This document shows positions 8,976 to 18,664 of a DNA stretch of 64,000 nt, one piece after another. The translations under genes were made by a program, and so were the position numbers. The stretch covers positions 434,001 through 498,000 of the forward strand of contig NZ_JAMSCK010000004.1 of the NCBI RefSeq assembly GCF_023805255.1, read 5' to 3'. The notes under the pieces were generated by a model. The model was not told where the DNA came from. It made no database searches and saw only the letters and a program-made list of their open reading frames with translations. Each line of letters begins with the position of its first letter. Positions within the stretch are counted from its first letter, which is position 1. The stretch is from Gramella jeungdoensis (GTDB lineage Bacteria > Bacteroidota > Bacteroidia > Flavobacteriales > Flavobacteriaceae).

Positions 8976-9090
8976 TTAGAGTACGGTGATTTTTTTGCGC
9001 CAAATTTTAAGTGATTGTTTTAGCCAATTAAAAAAATGCATATGGAAAAAAGAAAAGTGAACACTCGTTTTGACGGGTAAAAGCAAAAAA

Positions 9091-9125
9091 GCCTTCCCCT
9101 AAGATTGGCGTCTGGCGGGGAAGGC
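9091..9125. promoter_or_regulatory. 9-bp GC-rich hairpin before susC
   Basis: GCCTTCCCC at 9091-9099 is perfectly inverted at 9117-9125. On the plus strand it lies in the SusC leader, 46 bp before the chosen ATG. On the minus strand it is followed by TTTTTTGCTTTT, the form of an intrinsic terminator for leftward transcripts. Confidence 0.55.
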
Positions 9126-9171
9126 CTAAGCTTTAATAAAACAAATGTTTCATTTCAAACTACACAAAATT

Positions 9172-12168
9172 ATGAAAAATTTTTACAGGCGGGGCATGCT
9201 TATAATCATGTTCCTTCTAGCCATGGGCCTATTGGTTATTTTAGCTATAAACCAGGCCAATGCAGCTCCCCTCTCCCCTCCTATTTATTTTAACCAACAG
9301 GAAATTGCTGGTAGCGTAACAAATACCAGTGGAGAAGCTTTACTGGGAGTTACGGTACTAGTAAAGAACAGGCAATATGGCACCACAACCGATGCTAATG
9401 GTACTTACACCATCAATGCTACCACCCGGGATACCTTGGTGTTTTCTTTCATCGGTTATAAAACTCAGGAGATTGCATTAAAGGGACGTCAGGGATTAGA
9501 CATCGTAATGGAGGAAGATATAGCCTCCCTTAATGAAGTTGAGATCAATGCAGGTTATTATAGTGTTACTGAACGTGAAAGAACCGGAAATATCTCCAGA
9601 GTCACGGCTGAGGAGATTGAGAATCAACCGGTAGTAAGTCCGTTACAGGCCCTCCAGGGAAGAATGGCCGGGGTGGAAATAACCACCAATGCTGCATCGC
9701 CAGGGGCAGCCTCTACCATACGTATAAGGGGTGTTAATAGCTTACGGGACGAAGGGAATTTTCCTCTTTATATAATTGATGGTGTTCCTGTTAACTCCAT
9801 CCCATTGGAAAGTACCAGTCTTCTGGGTAATGTTGGTATTGACCCCTTAAACAACCTGGATATTAATAATATTGAGAGCATAGAGGTTCTAAAGGATGCA
9901 GATGCCACGGCGATCTATGGTTCCCGGGGAGCGAATGGCGTCGTTTTAATCACAACTAAAAAGGGCCAAAAGGCAGGAACCGGACTGGAAGCCGGATTCT
10001 ATTACGGAGCCGCCACAGTACAAAATCGTCTGGATTTATTAAATACTCAGGAATATATTGATGTAAGACGCCGAGCTCTTGAAAATGATAGCGTAGAACC
10101 AACAGAAAGGAATGCTTATGATCTATTGGTCTGGGACCAGGATCAATATACCGACTGGCAGAAGTTCCTATTTGGTGGAACCGCTGAAACCGCTAATGCC
10201 AATATCGCCTTTTCCGGGGGAAGTGATCGGACTTCGTTTCGATTAGGGGGATCCTATTTTACACAGGGAACCATTTTCCCCGGGGATTATGATTACAGAA
10301 AAGTCACCGGAAATTTAAATCTGAACCATACCTCTAAGGATAACAAGTTTCAATTAAATCTTGCGGTTAACTATGGTGTGGACAGAAATAACCTGGTCGG
10401 CAATGTGGATTTCAATGCCAGCACCATTTATCTTGCTCCTAACGCACCAAAAATCTTTAAAGAAGATGGCAGTCTGAACTGGGAAGACTGGGGAGGAGCG
10501 GGTTTAAAAAATCCATTGGAGGGTTATTTTAATAATACCACTACCCAAACCGATAACTTGATTTCAAACATTGGTCTGTCTTATGAAATTATAACCGGCC
10601 TGCGGTTAAAATCCAGTATGGGTTATACTTACTATAATTCCAGTGAATTACGTGAACAACCCAGGCGCTCCTATGATCCTTCTGAATCCATAACTAATAA
10701 AGCCACTCATTTAAAGGCTGATAGACGGTCCTGGATTGTGGAACCACAAATTCTATACAATCAGTCTTTCGGTAAATTAAATCTGGAAGCTTTAGCAGGT
10801 GCAACCTTTCAGGAGAATAATAGTATTCGCGAAAGTTTCCTGAGTGATGGATACGCCTCTGAAGCACTTATCGGAAATATAGGTGCTGCGGAGAAGATTA
10901 TCAATGCTAAGCGCGATAATACGGATTATCGGTATGCAGCGCTATTTTCAAGGTTAGGATTTAATTGGGATCGAAAATATTATCTGAATCTTACAGGTAG
11001 AAGGGACGGTTCATCAAGGTTCGGTCCGAACAACCGTTTCGCTAATTTCGGGGCTATTGGTACTGCATGGATATTTTCAGAAGAACCATTCATTAAAAAT
11101 AATCTTCCATTCCTGTCTTTTGGAAAACTACGAGGTAGTTATGGTACTACAGGTAATGATCAAATTGGAGATTATGGATATCTGGACGCCTATGAGGCTA
11201 CCAGGGGCCCGGGCGGACTCTATCCAACAGGTCTGGCAAACCCTGACTATTCCTGGGAAATCAATAAGAAATTGGAAGCAGGTATGGAATTAGGCTTTGT
11301 GCAGGATCGTTTTCGGTTAAGTCTAAGCAGGTATCAGAATCGCTCCTCCAACCAGCTGGTAGGATATCCCCTGCCCTACTTAACCGGTTTCACCACCGTT
11401 CAGGCTAATTTACCGGCAACAGTCGAGAATTCAGGTTGGGAGATCACGTTCAATAGTATAAACATCAACACTGATAAATTCAAATGGGATACCTCCTTTA
11501 ATCTGAGTATTCCCGAAAATGAACTGGTAAGTTATCCGGATATAGAACAGTCATCTTATGCAAATACCTACAGGGTAGGTCAACCGTTGAACATCTCATT
11601 ATTATATGAATACACAGGTCTGGATCCTGAAACGGGTTTCTATACCATCCGTGACGTAAATGAAGATGGCCGGTTTGATTACCAGGATAGGATAGTCATT
11701 CAGGACAGAAATCGAAATTTTTTTGGAGGCCTTAATAACAACCTTACTTATAGAACAATTTCCCTCCAGTTTCTTTGGGAATTTGTAAAACAGCAGGGAT
11801 TTTCTAGCGGTTTCTCTGCGGGTAATATAGGTAATTCAAGTGATGCAATTCTAAGTTCTTTAGATGGTGAGGGGCCTTATCAACAACTCTCTCAGTCCGT
11901 AGCGGCCAGCAGAGCTTATAATTATGTACTTAGTACCAACTTCCCTATTCATGACGCCTCCTATTTAAGACTGAAGACACTTTCTCTGGCGTACCAGCTT
12001 CCTTTAAAGTTTACAAATTCCATAGGTGCAAAAAATTGGAAGCTATATGTGAGGGGGCAGAATTTACTCACCCTTACCGATTATGAAGGACTGGATCCGG
12101 AAAATCCTTATTCAGTCGCTATCGGTAACCTGAGAACTCTGACAGGTGGGATGCACATTAACTTTTAA
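9172..12168 (+). CDS. SusC/RagA-type TonB-linked outer membrane transporter
   Basis: About 998 residues from the ATG at 9172; an upstream ATG at 9145 would add nine residues before the signal peptide. The order is signal peptide ending NANA, carboxypeptidase-regulatory-like domain (GSVTNTSGEALLGVTV, SFIGYKTQE), plug domain with QGRMAGVEI and the SusC signature IRGVNSL..PLYIIDGVP, EVLKDADATAIYGSRGANGV, then the beta-barrel. It forms the membrane pore that works with the SusD lid and is powered by TonB. The substrate is not set by the sequence; a downstream M16 peptidase favours a peptide over a glycan. It is the first gene of a tight operon. Confidence 0.95.
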   Translation: MKNFYRRGMLIIMFLLAMGLLVILAINQANAAPLSPPIYFNQQEIAGSVTNTSGEALLGVTVLVKNRQYGTTTDANGTYTINATTRDTLVFSFIGYKTQEIALKGRQGLDIVMEEDIASLNEVEINAGYYSVTERERTGNISRVTAEEIENQPVVSPLQALQGRMAGVEITTNAASPGAASTIRIRGVNSLRDEGNFPLYIIDGVPVNSIPLESTSLLGNVGIDPLNNLDINNIESIEVLKDADATAIYGSRGANGVVLITTKKGQKAGTGLEAGFYYGAATVQNRLDLLNTQEYIDVRRRALENDSVEPTERNAYDLLVWDQDQYTDWQKFLFGGTAETANANIAFSGGSDRTSFRLGGSYFTQGTIFPGDYDYRKVTGNLNLNHTSKDNKFQLNLAVNYGVDRNNLVGNVDFNASTIYLAPNAPKIFKEDGSLNWEDWGGAGLKNPLEGYFNNTTTQTDNLISNIGLSYEIITGLRLKSSMGYTYYNSSELREQPRRSYDPSESITNKATHLKADRRSWIVEPQILYNQSFGKLNLEALAGATFQENNSIRESFLSDGYASEALIGNIGAAEKIINAKRDNTDYRYAALFSRLGFNWDRKYYLNLTGRRDGSSRFGPNNRFANFGAIGTAWIFSEEPFIKNNLPFLSFGKLRGSYGTTGNDQIGDYGYLDAYEATRGPGGLYPTGLANPDYSWEINKKLEAGMELGFVQDRFRLSLSRYQNRSSNQLVGYPLPYLTGFTTVQANLPATVENSGWEITFNSININTDKFKWDTSFNLSIPENELVSYPDIEQSSYANTYRVGQPLNISLLYEYTGLDPETGFYTIRDVNEDGRFDYQDRIVIQDRNRNFFGGLNNNLTYRTISLQFLWEFVKQQGFSSGFSAGNIGNSSDAILSSLDGEGPYQQLSQSVAASRAYNYVLSTNFPIHDASYLRLKTLSLAYQLPLKFTNSIGAKNWKLYVRGQNLLTLTDYEGLDPENPYSVAIGNLRTLTGGMHINF

Positions 12169-12179
12169 ATACAATCAAA

Positions 12180-13583
12180 ATGAAATTCAATTATAAAATA
12201 TCATATAGCATATGGCTAATTCTTCCATTACTTTTCATCTCTTGTGAAGATTTCGTGGAAGTAGAAGCACCTGATAACAAATTGGTAAGCGACGTAGTAT
12301 TTAATAATGATGCTACCGCGGAAAGTGCCATGACCGGAATTTATAATCAGCTGTTTTTGGCAGATTTTTCCAGTGGGCAAAGAACAAGCGTAACATTCCT
12401 TTCCGGTTTATCAGCCGATAATTTTCAGAATATCCGTAGTTCTAATATTACCCGGATGGAGTTCGAGCAGCACGAAATAACTCCTGATAATCCCGGAAAC
12501 CTCGATATCTGGGCCAGCGCCTACAATATTATTTACCTGACGAATTCCTTATTAGAAGGGCTGAATAACTCTGAGCAGCTCAGCTCCGAATTAAAAACGC
12601 AACTTGAAGGTGAGGCACGATTCATAAGGGCATTTTCGTATTTCTACCTGGTGAATCTTTATGGGGATGTACCGCTAATCGTATCCACTAATTATCATGA
12701 TAATCAATTAGCCTCAAGGACATCTTCTGCAGAAGTCTACGAGCAAATTATAAGTGACCTCGAAATAGCATTGGATTCACTGAGTTCCGAGTACAAAAAT
12801 GGCGAAAGAACTACCGTTAACAAATTTGCAGCGGCATCACTATTGGCACGCGTTCACTTATATCTGGAAGACTGGGGGGCGGCTGAAAGACTGAGTAGTG
12901 AGGTAATTGATCAAAATGAAACCTATGAAATTTTGGAAGATTTAGACCAGGTATTCCTTGCAAACAGTAAGGAAGCAATTTGGCAAATCTCTCCTCTGGG
13001 AGGAGGTGGCCAGATCACCAATACTAATGAAGGAAGTCTTTTTATCATAGATCCCATCTTTTCCTTTTTCGCAGTTATTAAAATGGAGGAAGGATTTGTT
13101 GAACAATTTGACCAGGAAGACCAAAGACTATCGAACTGGATAGGCTACAACGAAGAATTGGATGCCTATTTTCCTTTCAAATATAAGGTCTGGAGTAGTA
13201 ATGAGTTACCCATACTCGAATACTCCATGGTTTTACGACTGGCAGAACAGTATTTGATTCGCTCTGAAGCAAGGGCCAAACAGGGAGATCTCATTGGTGC
13301 TATTGAGGATCTGGATGTTATAAGAATAAGAGCAGGAATCGCATCTGTTGAGGAGAGTAATCCTGGAATTGGTGAGGAAGCATTACTGGATTTGATAATG
13401 AAAGAACGGCAGAAAGAGTTATTTGCCGAATGGAGTCACCGCTGGCTGGATTTGAAAAGAACCGATAGAGCGAATGACGTGTTTGGAAGCAATCCAATGT
13501 GGGACCCCACCGATATATTATACCCTATACCTTCCCAGGAAAGAGAGAAAAACCTTAACCTAAGTCAAAATCCTGGTTATTAA
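12180..13583 (+). CDS. SusD/RagB-type nutrient-binding lipoprotein
   Basis: A 467-residue protein. It begins with a lipoprotein signal peptide (LLFISC, lipid-modified Cys near residue 22). TPR-like helices follow, with the SusD marks EARFIRAFSYFYLVNLYGDVPLI near 140-162 and, close to the end, KERQKELFAEWSHRWLDLKR. It starts 11 bp after SusC and ends 10 bp before the M16 peptidase gene, so the three are co-transcribed. SusD caps its SusC partner and binds the ligand at the cell surface. Confidence 0.95.
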   Translation: MKFNYKISYSIWLILPLLFISCEDFVEVEAPDNKLVSDVVFNNDATAESAMTGIYNQLFLADFSSGQRTSVTFLSGLSADNFQNIRSSNITRMEFEQHEITPDNPGNLDIWASAYNIIYLTNSLLEGLNNSEQLSSELKTQLEGEARFIRAFSYFYLVNLYGDVPLIVSTNYHDNQLASRTSSAEVYEQIISDLEIALDSLSSEYKNGERTTVNKFAAASLLARVHLYLEDWGAAERLSSEVIDQNETYEILEDLDQVFLANSKEAIWQISPLGGGGQITNTNEGSLFIIDPIFSFFAVIKMEEGFVEQFDQEDQRLSNWIGYNEELDAYFPFKYKVWSSNELPILEYSMVLRLAEQYLIRSEARAKQGDLIGAIEDLDVIRIRAGIASVEESNPGIGEEALLDLIMKERQKELFAEWSHRWLDLKRTDRANDVFGSNPMWDPTDILYPIPSQEREKNLNLSQNPGY

Positions 13584-13593
13584 TAAAATCGAT

Positions 13594-16446
13594 ATGATGA
13601 ATTTCAAACTATATATTTTCCTATTCCTAATCATTTCAGGAGTAGGCCATGTAAAAAGTCAGAATCAAAAGCTTATACAGCAGTATGATACCATTCCTTT
13701 AAATCCCGAAGTACGTTATGGAAAACTGGATAATGGATTTACTTATTATTTACTCAAAAATGATAATCCGGAAAACAAGATTCATATGAGACTTGTTGTG
13801 AAGGCGGGTAGAATGCATGAAGATAAAGACCAACTGGAATATGCCCATCTTTTAGAACATTTGGTGGCTGGAAGTACTAAACATTTCCCAGTTGTAAATG
13901 ATTTTATAAGTAGTGTTGGAGGGTATAAAAATGCTAATATAGGGTCTCGTTTTACCAGATATTACGCGAAAATACCTGCAGATGATAGACAAGGTCTCAA
14001 ACAGGGCTTACAGTTACTTAGAGACTGGGCCCAGGGAAATAAATACCAACCTGATCAAATAGAGGTACAACGTGCAGCGGTAGAGGGAGAATTCAGGAAT
14101 TCTAACCCTCATCGGCAGTGGGTTGGAAAAAAAATAGAAATTGAAACCCTGAAAAACTTATCCTATATAATATATGATGATAAAAAACACATTGATAATC
14201 TTAGAAATTTTAACTCTAAAGCTTTTGCGAGGTTTTATAAAGACTGGTACCGGCCTGACCTGGAAGCAGCGATAATTGTTGGAAATATAAACCCTGATAC
14301 TATTGAGGCTGAAATCAAACAACTCTTCTCTGATCTGAAAATTCCTGAAAAAAAGAAAGATGCCAATGCCAGAGTTCTTAATCATACGATTAAGCTTATT
14401 GGAGAGAATTTCTTTACAACAGTAAACGATAGTACTAGTGATGAATTAGCTCTGAACATAATTCACACCGCACCGAATTTTGCACAGGCTCCCAATAGCA
14501 CCAAAGATTATAAAAATATGCTGGTGCAACAGCTCTACAATTTAATGATCGAGGAAAAAGAAGACCAACTGAAACAGCAGTTTAATCCCCCTTTTGAAAA
14601 TTTCGTGACAAACCACGGGGTAAATCAATTACCAGACTGGCAGTTAAAGGGATTTTTAATGAACCTTAATTTGGATTCAGATAATATAGAGCAGCAGAAA
14701 TCAGAATTTCAAAGAGGCTTGATAGCCTGGAAAAGAATGCAAACCGGATTTGATGAAAATGAGTTAGAAGCGGCCAAAGAAATTCTTATACAAGAATACC
14801 ATGATGAAAGCCATTTGAATTCTTCCTCCCTAGCAAAAGAGTTAGAGATGCATTTCCTTTATGGTAAAGCAGCTCCTAATCCTGAGATAAAAGTAAATAT
14901 TATATCAACCATTCTTGCTGACATTGATCTTAATGATATTCAGGATTATTTGCAGCGATATGAAAATCTGGGCGATAACGTTCATTATATATTCTTTAAA
15001 GGCAGAGGCGTGAATGTCCCTAACGAAAAGGTATTAAAACAATGGATCCAAGAAGTGGATACCATGTCTTTAAAGCCAATTATCGAAAAGAAACCCCTTC
15101 ACTCACTTGCCGATTTTGTAAAAATTCCAATTTCAAAAGAAAAGAAAGTCATCAGGGAAACTGAAAATATGATTGGCGTTACTACCATTGAAATGGCTAA
15201 TGGTTTAAAGTTAATTCTTAAACCCACAAAGCCACGTAAGAAAATGTTTGAGAACCAGGTTTCCATTCAGGCTTTTCGCCCTAACAGTGTTCCTCTTGAA
15301 AATCGACGAGAATACCTTTCTGCCAAAATAGTGCCTGAATTAGTGCAATATACTGGCGCTGGCCCCTTTAATAAGTTTGAGTTGGATCGGTTTAAGAAAG
15401 AAAAGGGTATGGAGCTTCGATTTCGTACTACGACTGACAATCAAATGATCTATGGTGAAACAAAACTTGAGGAGTTACCGGAATTTTTTAACCTGCTCTA
15501 TCTTTATTTAGATCAGCCCCGCAAGGATCAGGAAGGATTTGAAGCCTGGAAAGCTATAAAAAAGGAAGAACTGGAAGGAAAGGCAATAAAAGGATCAGAA
15601 AATTTTATCACTGAAAAGATTGAATATGTTTGGTATCCAGAGTTACCCCACTTAAAAATGGAAGATCTTAACACAATGAATATGGACGGTCTCTTACAGT
15701 CATTCAAAAAATGGAATTCGGGGATTGAAGATTTCACGTTAATTGTAACCGGTGATTTTGACAAAAACGAAATAACGCCATTATTAGTTAACACTTTATC
15801 CGCATTTCCAGTGGTAAACGATAAAAATAAGATTGTCACCACAAAGCAGAATTTAAAATTTCCCTTACAAAAGATGGAGCATAGTCTTGAATATAAAAAT
15901 GTAAATCAGGTGTATACCGACATATATTTTCCGGTAAAAGTTCCTAAAGACCTAAAGACAGAAATTGTACTTCAGCTTTTGAATGATGCACTCTATAAAG
16001 AGGTTTATAAAAGATTACGCAATGGATGTTATTCTCCTAAAGCAACAGGAGAATGGCTGGATTATAAAAATGGAATTTTTGCCTTTCACATACAATTTGA
16101 CAGTGCCCTGGGAAATGAAGATCGTATGCGGGAATATGCGATGGAGGCATTTAGAGCTGTAAAGGAAAAGCGATTTGATGGGGAATGGTTAAAAGCAACA
16201 GCTTCCAATGAACTAAGAGCTTTTGAAAGGAAGTTTGAAAGTTTTGGTTATTTTAATTTATGGCCGGATTATTTGCAATCGAATCTGGAAAAAGGAAAGG
16301 ATCCGGAATTTAATATCCTTACAACAGGAACATTACTTGAACATTTTATAGACTCGAAAGATTTAAATACTGCCGCTAAAAAATATCTAATAGAGGATTA
16401 CAAACAGGTGTTCCTGGGATATCCTGAAGATTATGAAATCAATTAA
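13594..16446 (+). CDS. M16 (insulinase-family) zinc peptidase, two-module form
   Basis: A 950-residue exported protein with a signal peptide ending near VKSQ. The inverted zinc motif HLLEH lies near residues 86-90, and the third ligand Glu in AAVEGEF about 75 residues later, so the N-terminal module should be active. The C-terminal half repeats the M16 fold without HxxEH, as in PqqL-like enzymes. These clamshell peptidases cut small unfolded peptides. Co-transcription with SusC/SusD suggests that an imported peptide is degraded in the periplasm. ATGs at 13594 and 13597 are both possible starts. Confidence 0.92.
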   Translation: MMNFKLYIFLFLIISGVGHVKSQNQKLIQQYDTIPLNPEVRYGKLDNGFTYYLLKNDNPENKIHMRLVVKAGRMHEDKDQLEYAHLLEHLVAGSTKHFPVVNDFISSVGGYKNANIGSRFTRYYAKIPADDRQGLKQGLQLLRDWAQGNKYQPDQIEVQRAAVEGEFRNSNPHRQWVGKKIEIETLKNLSYIIYDDKKHIDNLRNFNSKAFARFYKDWYRPDLEAAIIVGNINPDTIEAEIKQLFSDLKIPEKKKDANARVLNHTIKLIGENFFTTVNDSTSDELALNIIHTAPNFAQAPNSTKDYKNMLVQQLYNLMIEEKEDQLKQQFNPPFENFVTNHGVNQLPDWQLKGFLMNLNLDSDNIEQQKSEFQRGLIAWKRMQTGFDENELEAAKEILIQEYHDESHLNSSSLAKELEMHFLYGKAAPNPEIKVNIISTILADIDLNDIQDYLQRYENLGDNVHYIFFKGRGVNVPNEKVLKQWIQEVDTMSLKPIIEKKPLHSLADFVKIPISKEKKVIRETENMIGVTTIEMANGLKLILKPTKPRKKMFENQVSIQAFRPNSVPLENRREYLSAKIVPELVQYTGAGPFNKFELDRFKKEKGMELRFRTTTDNQMIYGETKLEELPEFFNLLYLYLDQPRKDQEGFEAWKAIKKEELEGKAIKGSENFITEKIEYVWYPELPHLKMEDLNTMNMDGLLQSFKKWNSGIEDFTLIVTGDFDKNEITPLLVNTLSAFPVVNDKNKIVTTKQNLKFPLQKMEHSLEYKNVNQVYTDIYFPVKVPKDLKTEIVLQLLNDALYKEVYKRLRNGCYSPKATGEWLDYKNGIFAFHIQFDSALGNEDRMREYAMEAFRAVKEKRFDGEWLKATASNELRAFERKFESFGYFNLWPDYLQSNLEKGKDPEFNILTTGTLLEHFIDSKDLNTAAKKYLIEDYKQVFLGYPEDYEIN

Positions 16447-16500
16447 AAAAAGTCTTATCACTCCTGATTTCCAACTTTGTAGGCTTTCATATTAATAAAA

Positions 16501-16532
16501 ATATCACCTCGGGCTTACGCCTGAGGTGATAT
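16501..16532. terminator. Bidirectional terminator hairpin
   Basis: ATATCACCTC and GAGGTGATAT form a perfect 10-bp arm pair, with a further G/C pair inside. It lies between the rightward M16 gene and the leftward small secreted-protein gene. Confidence 0.75.
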
Positions 16533-16598
16533 CTGATTTAATCCAGAGCTCAAATTTGAAGAGCCCATGAGAAGATTAAGATGCTAATACCACCAATC

Positions 16599-16889
16599 CT
16601 ATGGATCGATAAGTGTAGCCTCTGTGCTGTTACCATCTTTTGGTAGTGCATCGTCTATTTCATCGTAAACTGCATATTCGGTGCCGTTTTGAGTGAATTT
16701 CACTTTACAAGTGTTTCCTGTTCCAGGACAATCCTGCTCATCTATGGCTCGCCATGAACCATTAAATAGGATATAATCGCTGGCAACTCCTTCATCAGGT
16801 TGCTCCTCAATTTCACTTCCTTCGTTGGTAAAGGACATTCCTAACACAACGAGAAGTGCCATAATTGGAATTAAAAATAGCTTTTTCAT
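16599..16889 (-). CDS. Small secreted DUF6520-like two-cysteine protein
   Basis: A 96-residue protein. A signal peptide (KKLFLIPIMALLVVLGMSF) precedes an acidic linker and a short beta-like domain with exactly two cysteines, CPGTGNTC, probably a disulfide loop. This layout matches small flavobacterial proteins grouped as DUF6520, which often sit beside SusC/SusD and peptidase genes. Its function is unknown. It is convergent with the M16 gene. It could be a ligand, signal or accessory subunit of the neighbouring uptake system; that is inference. Confidence 0.75.
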   Translation of the reverse strand: MKKLFLIPIMALLVVLGMSFTNEGSEIEEQPDEGVASDYILFNGSWRAIDEQDCPGTGNTCKVKFTQNGTEYAVYDEIDDALPKDGNSTEATLIDP

Positions 16890-17126
16890 AATTTAAAAAT
16901 TTAAAATACACCTACTCTTTGAAGGATTTTCGGCTTCTCCTACTCTCTGCGCAAAAAGATTTTGATAATTCTTTCAAGAGTGTAAAATTTCCAGGGTCTT
17001 GCTGAAAATTGAGAGCAGCAAATAGGTCTAGGGATCTTCAATTTTTACTACTGTCTTATTTTACAATAGTAAATGTCTGCAAATAGGTATAAATAAAATG
17101 GTGGCTAAAGCCGTATGACTATTCTA

Positions 17127-18050
17127 TTATGAAATCGATCGGTGATTTTCTCTTCTGTATTGAGAAGGAGTCTTCCCAAATTGTTTGCGGAAATTCTTGG
17201 AAAAATGAGAGTGATCCTTAAATCCGCATTTTTGAGTAATTATAGAAATGGGCAGTTCTGTAGTTCTTATCAACAAAGCTCCTTTATCGAGCCTTTTTTC
17301 CATATGGAACCGGTGGATGGTAGTACCGTACATGTTTTTAAATCCTTCTTTAAGTTTGGTTTTGTTTGTACGATGTATAAGTCCCAATTCTTTCAGTGAC
17401 GGAAGTTCGGTATGAAGATTTCTAAGTACATAAAGACGTACCTTTCTAAGTAACATTTTAGTAGCGGCGCTTTCTTTTTTTTCTAATTTTAATTCTGGTC
17501 CTGACTCGGTTAATTTTTTCTCTGGTTCATTATTTTTTACAAATCGAAAAGCAGTAATTGCATAGGAACAGGTAGCGTCTACCCCCGACATTCTCTGAAT
17601 AATGCAAGGGCATCTATATAGCGTGTGATTTTCTGTTATAAAATCAATAGGAATAAATCGCTGGTATAATGTTTCATTATTGGAGTTAACTTCATCCATT
17701 ATGACTTTTATAGAATTCTTTGAAAGAATTTCGGAAATCGGCTTGTCATATTTCTTCTGTTCCCATTTCAAAATTTCAGGAGTTTGGTTGGTATAGGAGG
17801 TAACATTGAACTTATCATCCAGGAATATGGTAAAAAGTATTTCTGGTTGTTCTGCCTCTTTGTGTGCTTCAAAACAGAAATTATATATCTCCTCAGACAT
17901 CATATTCAATAGAACTCCCAAGGTATCAATAGGATCTCTGCGCCCTGATGGTTCCTGTCGAAACATAAAATTACCACAGGCAATTTCGATAATTTGCTGA
18001 TACAACGAATTGAATCTCATTTTCTCGTCGTTGTTATGCGACTTTTCCAT
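17127..18050 (-). CDS. AraC-family regulator with PAS-like sensor region
   Basis: A 307-residue regulator. The C-terminal ~100 residues are the double HTH of AraC/XylS proteins (LHTELPSLKELGLIHRTNKTKL, then CGFKDHSHFSKNFRKQFGKTPSQYRR). The region near 65-175 has a PAS-like flavour (ILFTIFLDDKFNVTSYTNQT) rather than a cupin fold. It lies 19 bp after a STAS-like gene on the same strand, so they are probably one operon, divergent from the oxoamine-synthase gene. Confidence 0.88.
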   Translation of the reverse strand: MEKSHNNDEKMRFNSLYQQIIEIACGNFMFRQEPSGRRDPIDTLGVLLNMMSEEIYNFCFEAHKEAEQPEILFTIFLDDKFNVTSYTNQTPEILKWEQKKYDKPISEILSKNSIKVIMDEVNSNNETLYQRFIPIDFITENHTLYRCPCIIQRMSGVDATCSYAITAFRFVKNNEPEKKLTESGPELKLEKKESAATKMLLRKVRLYVLRNLHTELPSLKELGLIHRTNKTKLKEGFKNMYGTTIHRFHMEKRLDKGALLIRTTELPISIITQKCGFKDHSHFSKNFRKQFGKTPSQYRRENHRSIS

Positions 18051-18069
18051 AATTGCTGAATTAATGATT

Positions 18070-18438
18070 CTACTTATAATCCTCTAAGAATAACAGTGCC
18101 TTTTTCTTATCGGTAAACACACGGGTAGGATAATGCGGACTAGCTGTTTTTATGTAAAGCTGAGAAATAGCCATTGCATGTTCGTCTTCAACTAATAATG
18201 CAAGTGCTTTTGTCATATAAGCCCCCTCTATTGCCAGGTAATCCCTTGCCTCTTTTTCTGCATTGGTAACAGCCCGTAAATCGCAAAAGATAGGATAGGA
18301 ACTTTCATTCTGCAGCTGTAGGCGTTGACTAACTATTTCTTTGGCCATACTCCTATTGATCTCATAAATTTCTTTATAGACAAAGTACAGGATCCCATCA
18401 GAGATCCACATTTTAGCATAGGTACCATCCACAACCAT
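18070..18438 (-). CDS. STAS-like small protein (DUF7793-like)
   Basis: A 122-residue soluble protein with an alternating beta/alpha pattern: DGILYFVYKE, SYPIFCDLRAV, HAMAISQLYIK and PTRVFTDKKKALLFLE. This resembles the SpoIIAA/STAS fold seen in a group of flavobacterial proteins. The LRAVTNAEKEARDYLA segment takes the place of the usual anti-sigma-factor-antagonist loop. It precedes the AraC gene at 17127 and probably works with it. Family placement is by fold pattern only. Confidence 0.65.
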   Translation of the reverse strand: MVVDGTYAKMWISDGILYFVYKEIYEINRSMAKEIVSQRLQLQNESSYPIFCDLRAVTNAEKEARDYLAIEGAYMTKALALLVEDEHAMAISQLYIKTASPHYPTRVFTDKKKALLFLEDYK

Positions 18439-18492
18439 TCCCGTAAAGTTTTGGATATCACTAATATATACAAATAAAATTATACCGACCTA

Positions 18493-18586
18493 TCAGAACA
18501 TTTCAATAGGCGTTAAATATCATTCAATAAAGTTATTTCCATAGTATTTATAGCCATTTGAATGAAAAGCCATAAAACTGTTCTGA
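18493..18586. promoter_or_regulatory. Distant inverted repeat TCAGAACA/TGTTCTGA
   Basis: An exact 8-bp inverted pair (18493-18500 and 18579-18586) lies in the divergent region between the STAS/AraC operon and the oxoamine-synthase gene. It could be two half-sites for one regulator acting on both promoters. Confidence 0.35.
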
Positions 18587-18664
18587 AAAGACTTTTAGCA
18601 GTAACGGTTAGATTTATAATAGATAATTGTCATAGCTTGAAATGGAATTTCTCAAGTCAAAGTT

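Noticed and set aside
9105-9293. 62-residue ORF overlapping the susC start
   Set aside because: It overlaps the SusC signal peptide in another frame and has no protein-like character.
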